Assembly (NCBI RefSeq): GCF_947503855.1
Contig: NZ_CANNFF010000007.1
Coordinates: forward strand, 62,001 to 126,000
DNA: 64,000 nucleotides
Direction: 5' to 3'
Origin: an uncultured Polaribacter sp.
GTDB taxonomy: Bacteria; Bacteroidota; Bacteroidia; Flavobacteriales; Flavobacteriaceae
The notes under the pieces were generated by a model, which saw only the letters and a program-made list of their open reading frames with translations, did no database searches and was not told the origin of the DNA. Shown one piece after another: positions 9,401 to 18,409 of the stretch. Each line of letters starts with the position of its first letter. Position 1 is the stretch's first letter. A program made the position numbers and the translations under genes.

Positions 9401-9557
9401 TTGCTTCAAACCACCATGCATTATAAATTAATGCTTTAGAAGTTTGTGTGCCGTAATCGTTTTCTATAAAAGTAGCAACTCCCATTGCTGTTGCGAAAAC
9501 GATAAATAAAACGGCCATTAAACGTGTAGAATATAGGAAATTGAATAAGTTTTTCAT
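6423..9557 (-). CDS. ccsA: Cytochrome c biogenesis protein, ResB-CcsA fusion
   Basis: System II cytochrome c maturation: moves haem across the inner membrane and ligates it to apocytochromes. At 1044 residues it is the fused form in which a ResB (CcsB) half precedes a CcsA (ResC) half. The N-terminal half has membrane segments (LMAVLFIVFATAMGVATF, ALFIINFFGNIF, LLFHSAFLLILVGAGIT) and a large periplasmic domain to about 430; a further segment near 480 is followed by another extracytoplasmic region. The C-terminal 300 residues carry the CcsA membrane bundle with the WWD haem-handling motif WGRYWGWDPKETWALI and conserved His in the loops (e.g. WLLVHTSIIVASYG). It has its own promoter and a purine-rich AAAAAGG just before the ATG. 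Confidence 0.93.
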   Translation of the reverse strand: MKNLFNFLYSTRLMAVLFIVFATAMGVATFIENDYGTQTSKALIYNAWWFEAIMALFIINFFGNIFRYRLYKKEKWAVLLFHSAFLLILVGAGITRYVGYEGIMLIEEGETTNKFLSETTYVNVVVDNNEIQKTSNQPILLSAWGSNTWSYQDDFKGTNYKVDLVDYIPWAEKKFIEDENGVEHLFFVESSEGSRHEHWIKKGTIQNIHGVLVGFEAENDNASLNFSNKNGALTMISKTDGDWFRMADQKRGTVAKDSIQEFQYLTLHNIGKLQFVIPKPAEKGIMKTIRGPKSDTAKDMIVLDVTANKQTKRVELTGGKFNTEGAKNFALGGLNFRLLYGAKILETPFSIKLNDFQLEKYPGSESAAAYASEITVIDPEETFDYRIYMNHILDHRGYKFFQASYDLSGEREETHLSVNHDFLGTFVTYLGYSLLYTGLICILFAKNTRFDDLKKSLTKIRKKKQKLSVIAALFLSTFAYTQHTENHRPKRITNQQIDSILKANIVDKTHAESFSKLVIQDANGRMKPAHTFASELVRKVSKTENFKGMEPSQVLLSIVENSRLWFEVPVIYLEKGNTQIRELIGVADTTKRASLMDFISDKGTYKIAERVAEAQKKKVRNKFEKDLINIDKRVGLLNTAIGGGILRIYPIPNHENNKWISHLELSSTKGLIGNDSVYVPKLLPLYVQLLQSAKKTNNYEKADQVLDGIKNYQKKYGAAIYPTDKKIELEISYNKIQPFQKLASYYGFASLLLLIFVIWQIFVSKKWVNNTVKVLTVGVVILFIIHTLSLIARWYISGYAPWSNAYESIIFVAWATMLFGLFMGRKSALTITATAFLVAITLGFAHQNWLDPAIANLQPVLNSWWLLVHTSIIVASYGPLSLGMILGIVSLFLILFTTENNKKRMDLNMKEITVINEMAITVGLIMLTIGNFLGGMWANESWGRYWGWDPKETWALISIMVYAFVLHMRLIPGLRGRFTFNLWSIIAYASIMMTYFGVNFYLSGLHSYASGDKVITPTSVFYSIGFVAILGSFSYIKYKKYYKK

Positions 9558-9586
9558 CCTTTTTGAAATGCTTTTTTAACGAGTTA

Positions 9587-9594
9587 CAAATTTA
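9587..9594 (-). promoter_or_regulatory. -7 promoter box for ccsA
   Basis: TAAATTTG on minus fits TAnnTTTG and is 29 nt before the ccsA ATG at 9557. Confidence 0.5.
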
Positions 9595-9671
9595 AGCATA
9601 AAAGCACAAAAAAGCATCTAGATTGATGTATATTTAAGTGTTAAAAACTCATAAAATTTAAAAAATAATAT

Positions 9672-9812
9672 ATGTCTAAAACAAAAAAAAATAAAAATTT
9701 TTTGATGTTCATAAGTCCAAAATTTAAGATTTCAGAGAGGGAGTTTTCTAATATAGATATTGTTCAAGATATTTTTGAAACTTACAAAAACCAAATAAAA
9801 GAGATTATTTAA
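9672..9812 (+). CDS. Small orphan ORF, possible gene remnant (46 aa)
   Basis: ATG 9672 to TAA 9810-9812. The product has a lysine-rich start (MSKTKKNKNFLMF) and an acidic/amphipathic second half (SEREFSNIDIVQDIFETYKNQ). It does not match a family I recognise. The stop overlaps the ATG of the next small ORF as TAATG, a typical translational-coupling arrangement, which is the main argument that the pair is or was a real operon. It runs convergently towards the aldehyde dehydrogenase gene. Confidence 0.35.
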   Translation: MSKTKKNKNFLMFISPKFKISEREFSNIDIVQDIFETYKNQIKEII

Positions 9813-9916
9813 TGTTAGAAGAAATAAAGGTTTTAGTAAAAGATAGAGAGCAATTAGATACTTTTTTATGTAAAATTATTCGATCCAAATTGTTTTTGTA
9901 TTTACAAACTCTCTAA
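9812..9916 (+). pseudogene. Truncated second gene of the small orphan pair (34 aa)
   Basis: Begins MLEEIKVLVKDREQLDTFL with gene-like composition, then enters the antisense of the last codons of the convergent dehydrogenase gene (its stop is at 9876) and terminates. The 41-bp overlap with a well-conserved gene end implies that the original 3' part was lost. What the full protein was cannot be told. Confidence 0.3.
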
Positions 9917-11243
9917 TTCCGTAATATGAAAGCTCTCTTCCATAACCACTATTTTTGATTCCTCCAAAAGGTAATCTTGGATCAGAAACTACTAATTTGT
10001 TTACAAAACTATTTCCAGCTTCTAATTGTAGAGCAATTTTTTCTCCCTTTTTTAAATCTTTGGTAAAAACTCCAGCACCCAAACCAAAATTAGAATTATT
10101 GGCTAGCTCTATGGCATGTTTTTCGTCTTTGGCTTTTATAACAGCAGCTACTGGTCCAAAAAGTTCTTCGTCAAAAGCTGTCATACCTGGTTTTACATTT
10201 GTTAAAATAGTTGCTGGATAATAAGCTCCTTTTCTTTCTGGGATTTTTCCTCCTAAAACCAATTTAGCTCCTTGTTCAATCGTTTTTTTAACTTGTTGGT
10301 GGATTTCGTCTCTTAAATCTAAACGCGCCATTGGCCCGTAAAATACATCTTCATTAGTGGGGTCTCCCATTTTCTTTTCACCCATTTTTTTAGTGAAAAG
10401 TGTTAAGAAATCATCATAAATTTCTGCCAACACAATAAACCTTTTTGCAGCGATACAGGTTTGTCCATTATTTTGGAGTCTACCAAAAGTAGCAATATCT
10501 GTAGCATTTTCTATATCGATGTCTTCTAAAAATAGATAAGCGTCACTACCTCCTAATTCTAAAACCGTTTTCTTTAAATTCTCTCCTGCTATTTTAGCAA
10601 TAGAACGTCCTGCAGATTCACTGCCAGTTAAAGAAACTGCAATAATGTTTTTATTTTCAATAACATTTTTTATATCTTTTGATTCTAAATTTAGATTGCT
10701 GAAAACCCCCTTTGGACACCCTGCTTTTTCAAAAGCATTTTCTAAAGCAAAAGCACAACCTTGTACACTAGATGCGTGTTTTAAAACTACTGTGTTACCA
10801 GTCATAATTGCGGGTATAGCAAATCTAATTACTTGATAAAAAGGGAAATTCCAAGGCATTACTGCTAAGGTAACACCTAAGGGTTGAAATGTAACATAAC
10901 TTTTTTTAGCTTCTGTTTGTATAGTTTCATCTGCTAATAAATCTTGAATATTATCTGCATAATATCTACATATCTTTGCACATTTTTCTATTTCGCCTCT
11001 AGATTGTTTTATGATTTTACCCATTTCTTTAGTGGCTAATTGGGCATATTCTTCTTTTTTATCATCAAAAATATCTGCTAAATTTCGCATCAATTTAGAA
11101 CGTACTTCAAAGCTTGTGCTTTTCCATTTTAGGTATGCTTTTTGGGCAACTTCAATTTTTTCTTTAGCTATTTCTTCAGAAATTCTATCATAAGAATCAA
11201 TTTTTTCTTCAGTGGCAGGATTTATAGAGTGTATTGTTTTCAT
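9876..11243 (-). CDS. NAD(P)-dependent succinate-semialdehyde dehydrogenase (aldehyde dehydrogenase family)
   Basis: Aldehyde dehydrogenase of 455 residues. It shows the family signatures: MPWNFPFYQVIRFA near 130, the NAD-fold GSESAGRSIA, catalytic Glu in LELGGSDAYLFLEDID (about 230) and catalytic Cys in NNGQTCIAAKRFIV (about 265); it ends with PFGGIKNSGYGRELSYYGIREFVNTK, shared with the succinate-semialdehyde dehydrogenase subgroup. Likely oxidises succinate semialdehyde to succinate. It starts 31 bp after the methylmalonyl-CoA mutase large-subunit gene on the same strand; both products feed succinate or succinyl-CoA into the TCA cycle, so co-transcription would make sense. Substrate within the family is inferred from the C-terminal pattern. 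Confidence 0.85.
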   Translation of the reverse strand: MKTIHSINPATEEKIDSYDRISEEIAKEKIEVAQKAYLKWKSTSFEVRSKLMRNLADIFDDKKEEYAQLATKEMGKIIKQSRGEIEKCAKICRYYADNIQDLLADETIQTEAKKSYVTFQPLGVTLAVMPWNFPFYQVIRFAIPAIMTGNTVVLKHASSVQGCAFALENAFEKAGCPKGVFSNLNLESKDIKNVIENKNIIAVSLTGSESAGRSIAKIAGENLKKTVLELGGSDAYLFLEDIDIENATDIATFGRLQNNGQTCIAAKRFIVLAEIYDDFLTLFTKKMGEKKMGDPTNEDVFYGPMARLDLRDEIHQQVKKTIEQGAKLVLGGKIPERKGAYYPATILTNVKPGMTAFDEELFGPVAAVIKAKDEKHAIELANNSNFGLGAGVFTKDLKKGEKIALQLEAGNSFVNKLVVSDPRLPFGGIKNSGYGRELSYYGIREFVNTKTIWIE

Positions 11244-11274
11244 AATTTATTTTAAAGTTAAGAAACCATCTAAA

Positions 11275-13338
11275 TTATTCCACAACACTATCAATTAAAA
11301 TAGTAAGCAGCTCTATAGCAGCCTCTGCAATTTTTGTTCCTGGGCCAAAAATACCAACTGCACCAGCATCGAATAAATATTGGTAATCTTGCGCAGGTAT
11401 TACACCACCAACAATTACCATAATGTCTTCACGTTCGTGTTTTTTTAGTTCTGCAATAACTTGCGGTACTAAGGTTTTATGGCCAGCAGCTAAAGATGAG
11501 ATTCCTAAAATATGCACATCATTTTCTACAGCTTGTTTTGTAGCTTCTTGTGGTGTTTGAAAAAGTGGTCCAATATCTACATCAAAACCTAAATCTGCAT
11601 AACCAGTGGCAACTACTTTTGCACCTCTGTCATGTCCATCTTGCCCTAATTTTGCAATCATTATTCTTGGGCGTCTACCTTCTAATTCTGCAAATTTATC
11701 TGCTAAATCTTTTGCTTTTTGAAAGAGCTTGTCTTCTTTTATTTCTTTACTATACACACCAGATATTGTTTTATGAACTGCTTTATGCCTGCCAAATACG
11801 GTTTCTAAAGCATCAGAAATTTCTCCTAAAGTTGCGCTGTTTCTAGCAGCATTTACAGCCAATTCTAATAAATTTTCGTTACCAGATTTTGCAGCATTTG
11901 TTAAAGCCTCTAAAGATTTTGCAACATTTTTAGCATTTCTTGTCGCTTTTAAGTTTTCTAATCTTTTTATTTGAGATTTTCTTACAGACTCATTATCAAC
12001 CTCTAAAATATGTAAGGGGTCTTCTTTTTCTAGTTGATATTTATTGACACCTACAATTACATCTTGTCCACTATCTATTTTTGCCTGTTTTTTTGCAGCT
12101 GCTTCCTCAATTCTCATTTTCGGTATTCCCTTTTCGATTGCTTTGGTCATGCCCCCCAATTCTTTTACTTCGTCCATCAATTGCCAGGCTTTGTTGGCAA
12201 TATCTTCTGTAAGTTGCTCTACATAATAGCTACCAGCCCATGGATCTACTGTTTTGGTAATATAGGTTTCTTCTTGTAAATAAATTTGTGTGTTTCTGGC
12301 AATTCTTGCAGAAAAATCGGTAGGCAATGCAATGGCTTCATCTAAGGCATTTGTATGCAAACTTTGGGTACCACCAAAAGCAGCAGCCATTGCTTCTATA
12401 GTTGTTCTGGCAACGTTGTTAAACGGATCTTGTGCTGTTAAAGACCACCCACTTGTTTGGCAATGGGTTCTTAAAGCTAAAGATTTTGGGTTTTTAGGAT
12501 TGAATTGTTTTACAATTTTAGCCCACAACATTCTTGCCGCTCTTAATTTAGCAATTTCCGTAAAATGATCCATGCCAATGGCCCAAAAGAAAGATAATCT
12601 TGGAGCAAAAGAATCGATATCCATACCTGCTTCTAACCCTTTTTTGATGTATTCCAATCCGTCTGCTAAGGTATAAGCCAATTCAATTTCTGCTGTGGCA
12701 CCTGCTTCTTGCATGTGGTAGCCAGAAATAGAAATCGAATTGAATTTTGGCATATTTTTGCTTGTATATTCAAAAATATCGGCAATAATTTTCATGGAAG
12801 GAGCAGGAGGATAGATATAGGTATTACGCACCATAAACTCCTTTAAAATATCGTTTTGTATGGTTCCAGATAATAAATTTGGTGGCACACCTTGTTCTTC
12901 AGCAGCTACAATATAAAAAGCCAAAATGGGTAATACAGCTCCATTCATGGTCATAGAGACAGACATTTTATCCAAAGGAATTTGGTCGAATAAAATTTTC
13001 ATATCCTCTACAGAATCTATAGCAACACCTGCTTTACCAACATCTCCTTGTACCCGTATGTGGTCAGAATCGTACCCTCTATGGGTAGCTAAATCGAAAG
13101 CAACAGATAAACCTTTTTGACCAGCTTTTAAATTTCTTCTATAAAAAGCATTGCTTTCTTCTGCAGTAGAAAAACCTGCATATTGCCTAATTGTCCAAGG
13201 TCTTCTAACATACATAGTGCTGTATGGCCCTCTTAAATTTGGGGCAATTCCGGCTACAAAATCTTCGTGTTTTTTTCTTGTCGCTTTTCGTTTTTGGCTA
13301 GTTGCCAACTTTATGTTAGAAATATCTTTTCTACTCAT
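11275..13338 (-). CDS. scpA: Methylmalonyl-CoA mutase, large (catalytic) subunit
   Basis: Adenosylcobalamin enzyme interconverting succinyl-CoA and (R)-methylmalonyl-CoA. The 687 residues have the TIM-barrel substrate domain ([63 protein letters not shown]) and a C-terminal B12-binding domain with the base-off signature D-G-H-D-R-G followed by GISSLAAGH and a Gly-rich [11 protein letters not shown]. It overlaps the small-subunit gene by 8 bp, showing tight coupling. The enzyme works as a heterodimer with the small subunit and links propionyl-CoA metabolism to the TCA cycle. Length is typical of the flavobacterial alpha subunit. Confidence 0.96.
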   Translation of the reverse strand: MSRKDISNIKLATSQKRKATRKKHEDFVAGIAPNLRGPYSTMYVRRPWTIRQYAGFSTAEESNAFYRRNLKAGQKGLSVAFDLATHRGYDSDHIRVQGDVGKAGVAIDSVEDMKILFDQIPLDKMSVSMTMNGAVLPILAFYIVAAEEQGVPPNLLSGTIQNDILKEFMVRNTYIYPPAPSMKIIADIFEYTSKNMPKFNSISISGYHMQEAGATAEIELAYTLADGLEYIKKGLEAGMDIDSFAPRLSFFWAIGMDHFTEIAKLRAARMLWAKIVKQFNPKNPKSLALRTHCQTSGWSLTAQDPFNNVARTTIEAMAAAFGGTQSLHTNALDEAIALPTDFSARIARNTQIYLQEETYITKTVDPWAGSYYVEQLTEDIANKAWQLMDEVKELGGMTKAIEKGIPKMRIEEAAAKKQAKIDSGQDVIVGVNKYQLEKEDPLHILEVDNESVRKSQIKRLENLKATRNAKNVAKSLEALTNAAKSGNENLLELAVNAARNSATLGEISDALETVFGRHKAVHKTISGVYSKEIKEDKLFQKAKDLADKFAELEGRRPRIMIAKLGQDGHDRGAKVVATGYADLGFDVDIGPLFQTPQEATKQAVENDVHILGISSLAAGHKTLVPQVIAELKKHEREDIMVIVGGVIPAQDYQYLFDAGAVGIFGPGTKIAEAAIELLTILIDSVVE

Positions 13339-14677
13339 GGTCTAATCTTTCTTTTTCTAAATTCTCAGAAAGACGTTTTCTGATGATGGGGGCAATTAAT
13401 GTTTTTATATTTCTTTGCTTTACAAAAGGATACAATTCTAAATCTTGTTTCATTTTATCAGCTTTATTTATTTGTAGATTAGAGCCTAATAAAATGGTTT
13501 CTTTATTGTTGAATTTTTCTTCTTCTTTTAGAGCATTTTCAGTAATTTTTTTCTGAATAATTCCCGCTTTTAATTGCTTTAAAAAGCCGCCCGATTTTTC
13601 TATTTGTTTAAAAATATCTAGGGCTTTTTCTGCTAATTGATTTGTAATAGACTCAATATAATAAGTGCCATCTGCAAAATTTTGAGCTTCTTGTAAATTA
13701 CTTTCTTGTTGCAGAATTAATAATTGATTTCTAGAAATCCTGGCCCCAAACTCATTTGATTTATGATAAATTTCATCATAAGCAACGTTCGCAACAGTAT
13801 TAGAGCCACCCAAAATTGCACTCATACATTCAGAAGTGGTACGTAGCATATTTACATTGTAGTCATATAAAGTTTTGTTTCGTAAACTTGGTTGGGTAAA
13901 AATATGTGCTTCTTTGTTTTCTACGCCATATTCCTTTAAAAGTGATTCCCATAAAATTCGGAATGCCCTAATTTTTGCAATTTCAAAAAAGTAATTACTG
14001 CTTACAGCAAAATTGAAACTTATTTTATCTGCTACATTTGCACCAAACTGATTTAAATATTCATTGGCATGTGCTAATGTATATGCTAATTGTTGAGAAA
14101 TGTTTGCACCTGCATTTTGATATAATTCTCCTGAAACGGAAATACAATTATTGGAAGCTGAAATTACTTTTTCTAGTTGATTGTAGTCTTCTTTTAAGTT
14201 AAAAAACCAATTACCAGTAGCTGCTAAATTACCTATAATATCTGTTTGAATATATGTATTTGTAGCATGGCAAAATTTAGCAAGTTTAGTTTTAAAATTG
14301 GAATCTAAAAAGCTAAGTTGAAAATAAATAGGTGTATCTCCAGGAAAATTTTTGAGTAGATTCTTTGGATCAAAAGGTTTTGAAGCCTTAAACTGAATGG
14401 CATTTGCACCTCTTTTTAATGCGTCTACTGCCAAAGAATTTGCAATTTTTACATCGTCTATAAAAATAGTTTGACAAATTTTAAATCCTTTTTTTGGTAA
14501 ATTTATCTTAGTATTTGTACCATCTTGTTTTGTATAAAAAGGTCTTATGTTAAAACCTTCATTGGTCTGCCAAAGTAAAGTTTTATTATAATCAGCACCT
14601 TTTAAATCTACTTGAATTTTTTGTTTCCAAGCTTCTGGTGATGTTCCTTCAAATTCGTTAAACAGAAATTTTGTCAT
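13331..14677 (-). CDS. Methylmalonyl-CoA mutase, small subunit
   Basis: 448-residue partner of the large subunit. It keeps the mutase barrel ([30 protein letters not shown] at the N-terminus, read in parts; [55 protein letters not shown]) but lacks the DxHxxG cobalamin-binding segment and stops before that domain, as expected for the non-catalytic flavobacterial beta subunit. It overlaps divIC by one base (stop/start at 14677) and the large subunit by 8 bp, so translation is coupled along the operon. Confidence 0.93.
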   Translation of the reverse strand: MTKFLFNEFEGTSPEAWKQKIQVDLKGADYNKTLLWQTNEGFNIRPFYTKQDGTNTKINLPKKGFKICQTIFIDDVKIANSLAVDALKRGANAIQFKASKPFDPKNLLKNFPGDTPIYFQLSFLDSNFKTKLAKFCHATNTYIQTDIIGNLAATGNWFFNLKEDYNQLEKVISASNNCISVSGELYQNAGANISQQLAYTLAHANEYLNQFGANVADKISFNFAVSSNYFFEIAKIRAFRILWESLLKEYGVENKEAHIFTQPSLRNKTLYDYNVNMLRTTSECMSAILGGSNTVANVAYDEIYHKSNEFGARISRNQLLILQQESNLQEAQNFADGTYYIESITNQLAEKALDIFKQIEKSGGFLKQLKAGIIQKKITENALKEEEKFNNKETILLGSNLQINKADKMKQDLELYPFVKQRNIKTLIAPIIRKRLSENLEKERLDHE

Positions 14678-14994
14678 TACTTTTTAATGGTATCAAATTC
14701 TATGATGTATATCTCTTCGTTTTCTTTTTTCATGAGATATTTTTCTCTTGCAAAACGCTCTAACTGTAAAGAATCTTTTAGTTTTTTTATGGTTGCTTTA
14801 TCTGTTGCAATTTTCTTTTTATAAAAAGAAATTGTTTTTTCTAAATCATCTATTTCTGCATCAAATTTTCTATGAACTAAATAAGAGTTTTCATCAAAAA
14901 ACAACATCCATATTAAAAACGGAATAAAAATTATTACAAAAACATTTGTAAGAATTTTATAGGATTTTTTATTTTTTAGATCTTTAAAAGTCAT
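14677..14994 (-). CDS. Septum formation initiator, FtsB/DivIC-like
   Basis: 105-residue bitopic protein: a short basic cytoplasmic N-terminus (MTFKDLKNKKSYKI), one membrane helix (ILTNVFVIIFIPFLIWMLFF), then a periplasmic coiled coil (DAEIDDLEKTISFYKKKIATD, ATIKKLKDSLQLERFAREKY). LERFAREKYLMKKENEEIYII is the FtsB/DivIC signature region. It should scaffold the divisome with FtsL and DivIB/FtsQ. The position next to udk and the mutase genes is common in flavobacteria and says little about function. Confidence 0.9.
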   Translation of the reverse strand: MTFKDLKNKKSYKILTNVFVIIFIPFLIWMLFFDENSYLVHRKFDAEIDDLEKTISFYKKKIATDKATIKKLKDSLQLERFAREKYLMKKENEEIYIIEFDTIKK

Positions 14995-14996
14995 GT

Positions 14997-15602
14997 TTAC
15001 AAACGCTCGTTTATTACGGTTCTTACAATATCTATAGCCACATTATTAAACCTATCATTGGGTATAATTAAATCTGCAAAATTTTTGGTAGGCTCTATAA
15101 ATTGCTGATGCATAGGTTTTAAAGTAGTTTGGTAACGATTTAAAACTTCGTCTATATCTCTGCCTCTTTCTGTAATATCTCTTTTTAATCTTCTTATCAA
15201 ACGTTCATCTGTTTCTGCATGTACAAATATTTTAATATCAAACAAATCTCTTAAATCGCTGTTATTAAAAATTAAAATACCTTCTACAATAACCACTTTT
15301 CGTGGATGCGTTTTAACAGTGTCTTTGGTTCTATTGTGTTGTACAAAAGAATACACCGGTTGCTTGATTGTTTTACCAGATTTTAATGCTTTTAAGTGTT
15401 TTATAATTAACTCGAAATCGATAGCTCTTGGATGATCAAAATTTATTTTAGTTCTTTCTTCAAAAGATAAATTGTCTGTTGCCTTGTAGTATGAGTCTTG
15501 TGAAATTACACAAACTTCATCTGTTGGTAATTGTTTAATAATCTGATTTACAACAGTTGTTTTTCCACTTCCTGTACCACCTGCAATTCCAATAATTAGC
15601 AT
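14997..15602 (-). CDS. udk: Uridine kinase
   Basis: Phosphorylates uridine and cytidine to UMP and CMP with ATP or GTP. The 201 residues start MLIIGIAGGTGSGKTT, containing the Walker A GGTGSGKTT; SQDSYYKATDNLSFEERTKINFDHPRAIDF (two parts around 35-65) is the nucleoside-binding stretch; VVIVEGILIF is Walker B-like; and RLIRRLKRDITERGRD is the lid. Length and order are normal. It heads the divIC-mutase-dehydrogenase operon with only 2 bp before divIC. Confidence 0.95.
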   Translation of the reverse strand: MLIIGIAGGTGSGKTTVVNQIIKQLPTDEVCVISQDSYYKATDNLSFEERTKINFDHPRAIDFELIIKHLKALKSGKTIKQPVYSFVQHNRTKDTVKTHPRKVVIVEGILIFNNSDLRDLFDIKIFVHAETDERLIRRLKRDITERGRDIDEVLNRYQTTLKPMHQQFIEPTKNFADLIIPNDRFNNVAIDIVRTVINERL

Positions 15603-16161
15603 ATAAAATTATAATTTTGATAAAAATTAACTTGTTAAAGTAAAGATATTACAAAAATATAAAAATAAGGTTTATTCAGGTTCTTTTTTCAGAGTCAACT
15701 TTATGTGTAATTCAATTGTTAAAAGTATTAAAAAAGTAAGGTCTTCTTATAAAACTTTATACACTTTTTTAGTTATGGGGTTGTTAATATTAATTTTTTT
15801 ACTAAGTTTTATAATCTTTAGTAATTTCTGTAACCTTATGTATGTTGTTTATAAATCCATCTCGTTTTTTCTTTATTGTTTGTATTGCTGTACTTAATTA
15901 GGTTAATTCAGATAGGGATTTTTGCATTTAGCGCATCCTTTTAATTGTTGTTTTTTGATTAATTTCTAACACAATGTTTGATTTCTTGTCTATAAAACAG
16001 AGTTTGTATTTTTAGAAATCATAAATGTCACTTTAGTGCTCTAAGAACCACTTTCTAATCAATAAACATTTTAATTTATGAAGCTAATTGTTATTAAGAG
16101 ACGATCATTTAAAAGATGATAAGGTTATCAATAAAGTAGGTGTTTTTATTGAAAGAAAAAG
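15603..16161. other. 559-bp gene-poor region upstream of udk
   Basis: Strongly A+T-rich. A 64-codon open frame at 15703-15897 on plus encodes a hydrophobic peptide but has no promoter box, no recognisable family and the composition expected of random T-rich DNA, so it is not called. A TATCTTTA sequence on minus near 15645 may be the -7 element for udk. Otherwise I see nothing here. Confidence 0.5.
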
Positions 16162-16236
16162 TCGGGATGAGAGGATTCGAACCTCCGATCTCTGGTCCCC
16201 CAGACCAGCACTTTAACCGGACTAAGCTACATCCCG
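16162..16236 (-). tRNA. tRNA-Pro (anticodon GGG)
   Basis: 75-nt cloverleaf on minus: acceptor CGGGATG pairs with CATCCCG followed by discriminator A; anticodon stem CTGGT/ACCAG encloses the loop CTGGGGG giving anticodon GGG; the T-loop is GGTTCGAATCC. CCA is not encoded. Confidence 0.95.
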
Positions 16237-16257
16237 AATACTTTGCTAAAATACAAA

Positions 16258-16289
16258 AAAAGTCTCAAAAAATATTGTTTGAGACTTTT
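16258..16289 (-). terminator. Terminator between the two tRNA genes
   Basis: AAAAGTCTCAAA (16258-16269) and TTTGAGACTTTT (16278-16289) are exact inverted copies around an 8-nt loop. Located just downstream of tRNA-Thr on minus, with a T tract in that direction. Confidence 0.75.
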
Positions 16290-16298
16290 AAATAGAAG

Positions 16299-16372
16299 AG
16301 CCGATGGAGGGACTCGAACCCACGACCTGCTGATTACAAATCAGCTGCTCTAGCCAGCTGAGCTACATCGGC
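16299..16372 (-). tRNA. tRNA-Thr (anticodon TGT)
   Basis: 74-nt cloverleaf on minus: acceptor GCCGATG/CATCGGC plus discriminator T; D arm AGCTCAGCTGGCTAGAGC; anticodon stem CTGAT/ATCAG with loop TTTGTAA giving anticodon TGT; T arm GGGTTCGAGTCCC. CCA is not encoded. Confidence 0.96.
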
Positions 16373-16445
16373 TTTTAAAATTTACAAGCGCAAATAAAAT
16401 ATAAAATATAAAAACTGGCAAACTATTTTTAAGTTATTTTCATAA

Positions 16446-16475
16446 AAAAAAGCTTCAATTTTTATTGAAGCTTTT
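16446..16475 (-). terminator. Terminator at the end of the photorepair island
   Basis: AAAAGCTTCAAT (16448-16459) and ATTGAAGCTTTT (16464-16475) form a 12-bp stem with a TTTT loop; on minus it runs into a T tract. It lies about 160 bp past the stop of the class I photolyase gene, the last gene of the 14-kb island. Confidence 0.75.
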
Positions 16476-16637
16476 ATCAAGAAAAAAATAATAATTTACA
16501 TAGCATAGAAAAAAATTGAATTCACAATTTTTCTATCCTACACTATAAAAACGATAGTTTTATCTATTTGTTGTTTTCTGCTGCTTTTAAATGGCATATC
16601 AAAGCTTATTTTACTTAAAAAACGATTGTTTAAAATA

Positions 16638-17942
16638 TTAATTCAAGGCTTCTTTGTACGTTTTTAAACAACGTTCTCTAGCTTCTTTATGGTCTACCAT
16701 TTCTTTTGTGTAGGTGAGTTCTTGAAATTCTGGAACCCATTTTTTTATGTATTCTAAATCTTTATCAAATTTTTTTATTTGTGTAGTTGGGTTAAAAATT
16801 CGGAAATAAGGAGCTGCATCTACACCAGAACCAGCAACCCATTGCCAATTACCTACATTACTTGCCATTTCGTAATCGTGTAATTTTTCTGCAAAATAAG
16901 CTTCACCCCATCTCCAATCTATTAATAAGTGTTTGCATAAAAAACTACCTACTAACATTCTAATTCTGTTATGCATAAAACCTGTTTGGTTTAGTTGACG
17001 CATGCCCGCATCTACCAAAGGATAGCCTGTTTGCCCATTACACCATTTTTTAAATTCTTCTTCATTGTTTCTCCATTCAATTCGGTCGTATTTAGACTTG
17101 AAAGATTTTTTTGAAGTTTCTGGAAAATGCCATAAGATTTGCATAAAAAATTCTCGCCAAATTAATTCTTGCCAAAATATTTCGTTTTTTTCTGCAATTG
17201 CTTTGGTAATCATTTTTCTAATACTTGCTGTACCAAAGCGTAAGTGAGGTCCTAGTTTAGAAGTTGTATCTTTTGCAGGAAAGTTACGTGTATCTTCATA
17301 CTGTTGTATTAAGGTTGGTGTTACTGTATAAGGTTCTATTTCTTGGTTAGCTTTTTGGAAACCTATGTCAGACAATGTTAAGTTGGGTAATTGAGTATGT
17401 TTAATTAAATTTTTTAAATAGGAATTTGTATAATAAATATCTAAATTATAGGTTTTAAATTTCTCTTTCCAAACTTTCATGTAAGGTGTATACACTACAT
17501 ATGGCTTGCCATCTTTTTTTACAACTTCGTTTTTCTCGAAAATAACCTGGTCTTTAAAAGTTGTAAAAGCAACGTTATTTTCTTCTAAAAGTTCTTTAAT
17601 CTCATAATCTCTTTTAATAGCATAAGGTTCATAATCTCTATTGGTGAAAACCGTTTGAATTTCATACTTTTTTAAAAGGTTTTTATAAATTTCTTTTGGT
17701 TTTCCATAATACATTGCTAAACTACTTTGGTTTTCTTCTAGCAAAGTATTTCTCATTTTTTGCAATGTGTCAAAAATAAAAGTGACTCTAGCATCATTTT
17801 TTGGTAATTTAGAGAGTATTTCTTCATCAAAAATAAAAATAGGAAGTACAGGGTAATCGCCTTTTAAAGCATTGTAAAAACCTACATTATCATCTAACCT
17901 TAAATCTCTTCTAAACCAAAATATATTTACCTTTTTACTCAT
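16638..17942 (-). CDS. phr: Class I CPD photolyase (cryptochrome/photolyase family)
   Basis: Light-driven FAD enzyme that splits cyclobutane pyrimidine dimers. About 434 residues from ATG 17942, one base after the stop of the SRPBCC gene (TAAGATG); an in-frame TTG at 17960 is less likely. The N-terminal antenna domain starts NIFWFRRDLRLDDNVG. The FAD domain has the class I pattern NRIRMLVGSFLCKHLLIDWRWGEAYF and GNWQWVAGSGVDAAPYFRIFNP, i.e. the WQW segment and PYFRIFNP that line FAD and the lesion pocket. Of the four paralogues in the island it is the one most like E. coli PhrB. It is the last gene before a terminator. Confidence 0.93.
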   Translation of the reverse strand: MSKKVNIFWFRRDLRLDDNVGFYNALKGDYPVLPIFIFDEEILSKLPKNDARVTFIFDTLQKMRNTLLEENQSSLAMYYGKPKEIYKNLLKKYEIQTVFTNRDYEPYAIKRDYEIKELLEENNVAFTTFKDQVIFEKNEVVKKDGKPYVVYTPYMKVWKEKFKTYNLDIYYTNSYLKNLIKHTQLPNLTLSDIGFQKANQEIEPYTVTPTLIQQYEDTRNFPAKDTTSKLGPHLRFGTASIRKMITKAIAEKNEIFWQELIWREFFMQILWHFPETSKKSFKSKYDRIEWRNNEEEFKKWCNGQTGYPLVDAGMRQLNQTGFMHNRIRMLVGSFLCKHLLIDWRWGEAYFAEKLHDYEMASNVGNWQWVAGSGVDAAPYFRIFNPTTQIKKFDKDLEYIKKWVPEFQELTYTKEMVDHKEARERCLKTYKEALN

Positions 17943-17943
17943 C

Positions 17944-18402
17944 TTACTTGTATTCTCCAAAGAGTTCTATTAATTTTTCACTTCTAAATTTAAATATTTT
18001 TTCTAATTGAGGTTTTACTAAAATAGGATGAAATAATCTACCTATAAAACCTAAGGGGACTTTGTAATATATTAAATCTTCCATTTCTACACCACCGTCA
18101 ATTTCTTTAATAAAATGGGTGTGATGCCATAAAGCATAGGGCCCATATAATTGCTCGTCTGTAAAATATTTTAAAGGTTCTACCTGTGTGATTTTAGAAA
18201 CCCATTTGGTTTTAATACCAAGTAGCGGTGTTACTTCATAACTAATTAATTGGCCAGCATAGGTTGGTTTATTTGCTCCATCAATAATTTTAAACCCCAT
18301 TTCTTTAGGTGTCATTTTCTCTAGATTTTTCGGGCTTTTTAAAAAATTCCAAGCTTCTTGTAAAGAAATAGGAACGTTTTGTTTTTTATGAAGTTTGTAC
18401 AT
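17944..18402 (-). CDS. SRPBCC-fold ligand-binding protein
   Basis: 152 residues of the START/polyketide-cyclase-like SRPBCC superfamily, a helix-grip fold with a deep hydrophobic pocket. Recognisable by the start LHKKQNVPISLQEAWNFLKSPKNLEKMTP and the strand series FKIIDGANKPTYAGQLISYEVTPL (both read in parts), then VSKITQVEPLKYFTDEQLYGPYALWHHTHFI. It is similar to proteins annotated as cell-division inhibitor or CDP-paratose epimerase-like SRPBCC, and such genes recur next to photolyases. The ligand is unknown; a pigment, quinone or lipid-derived molecule is only a guess from context. It is sandwiched with 7 bp to tspO and 1 bp to phr. Confidence 0.75.
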   Translation of the reverse strand: MYKLHKKQNVPISLQEAWNFLKSPKNLEKMTPKEMGFKIIDGANKPTYAGQLISYEVTPLLGIKTKWVSKITQVEPLKYFTDEQLYGPYALWHHTHFIKEIDGGVEMEDLIYYKVPLGFIGRLFHPILVKPQLEKIFKFRSEKLIELFGEYK

Positions 18403-18409
18403 ATTTGTA

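Noticed and set aside
15703..15897. 64-codon hydrophobic open frame on plus
   Set aside because: No promoter, no family resemblance and T-rich composition that yields Phe/Leu/Ile by chance; it lies in a gene-poor region.
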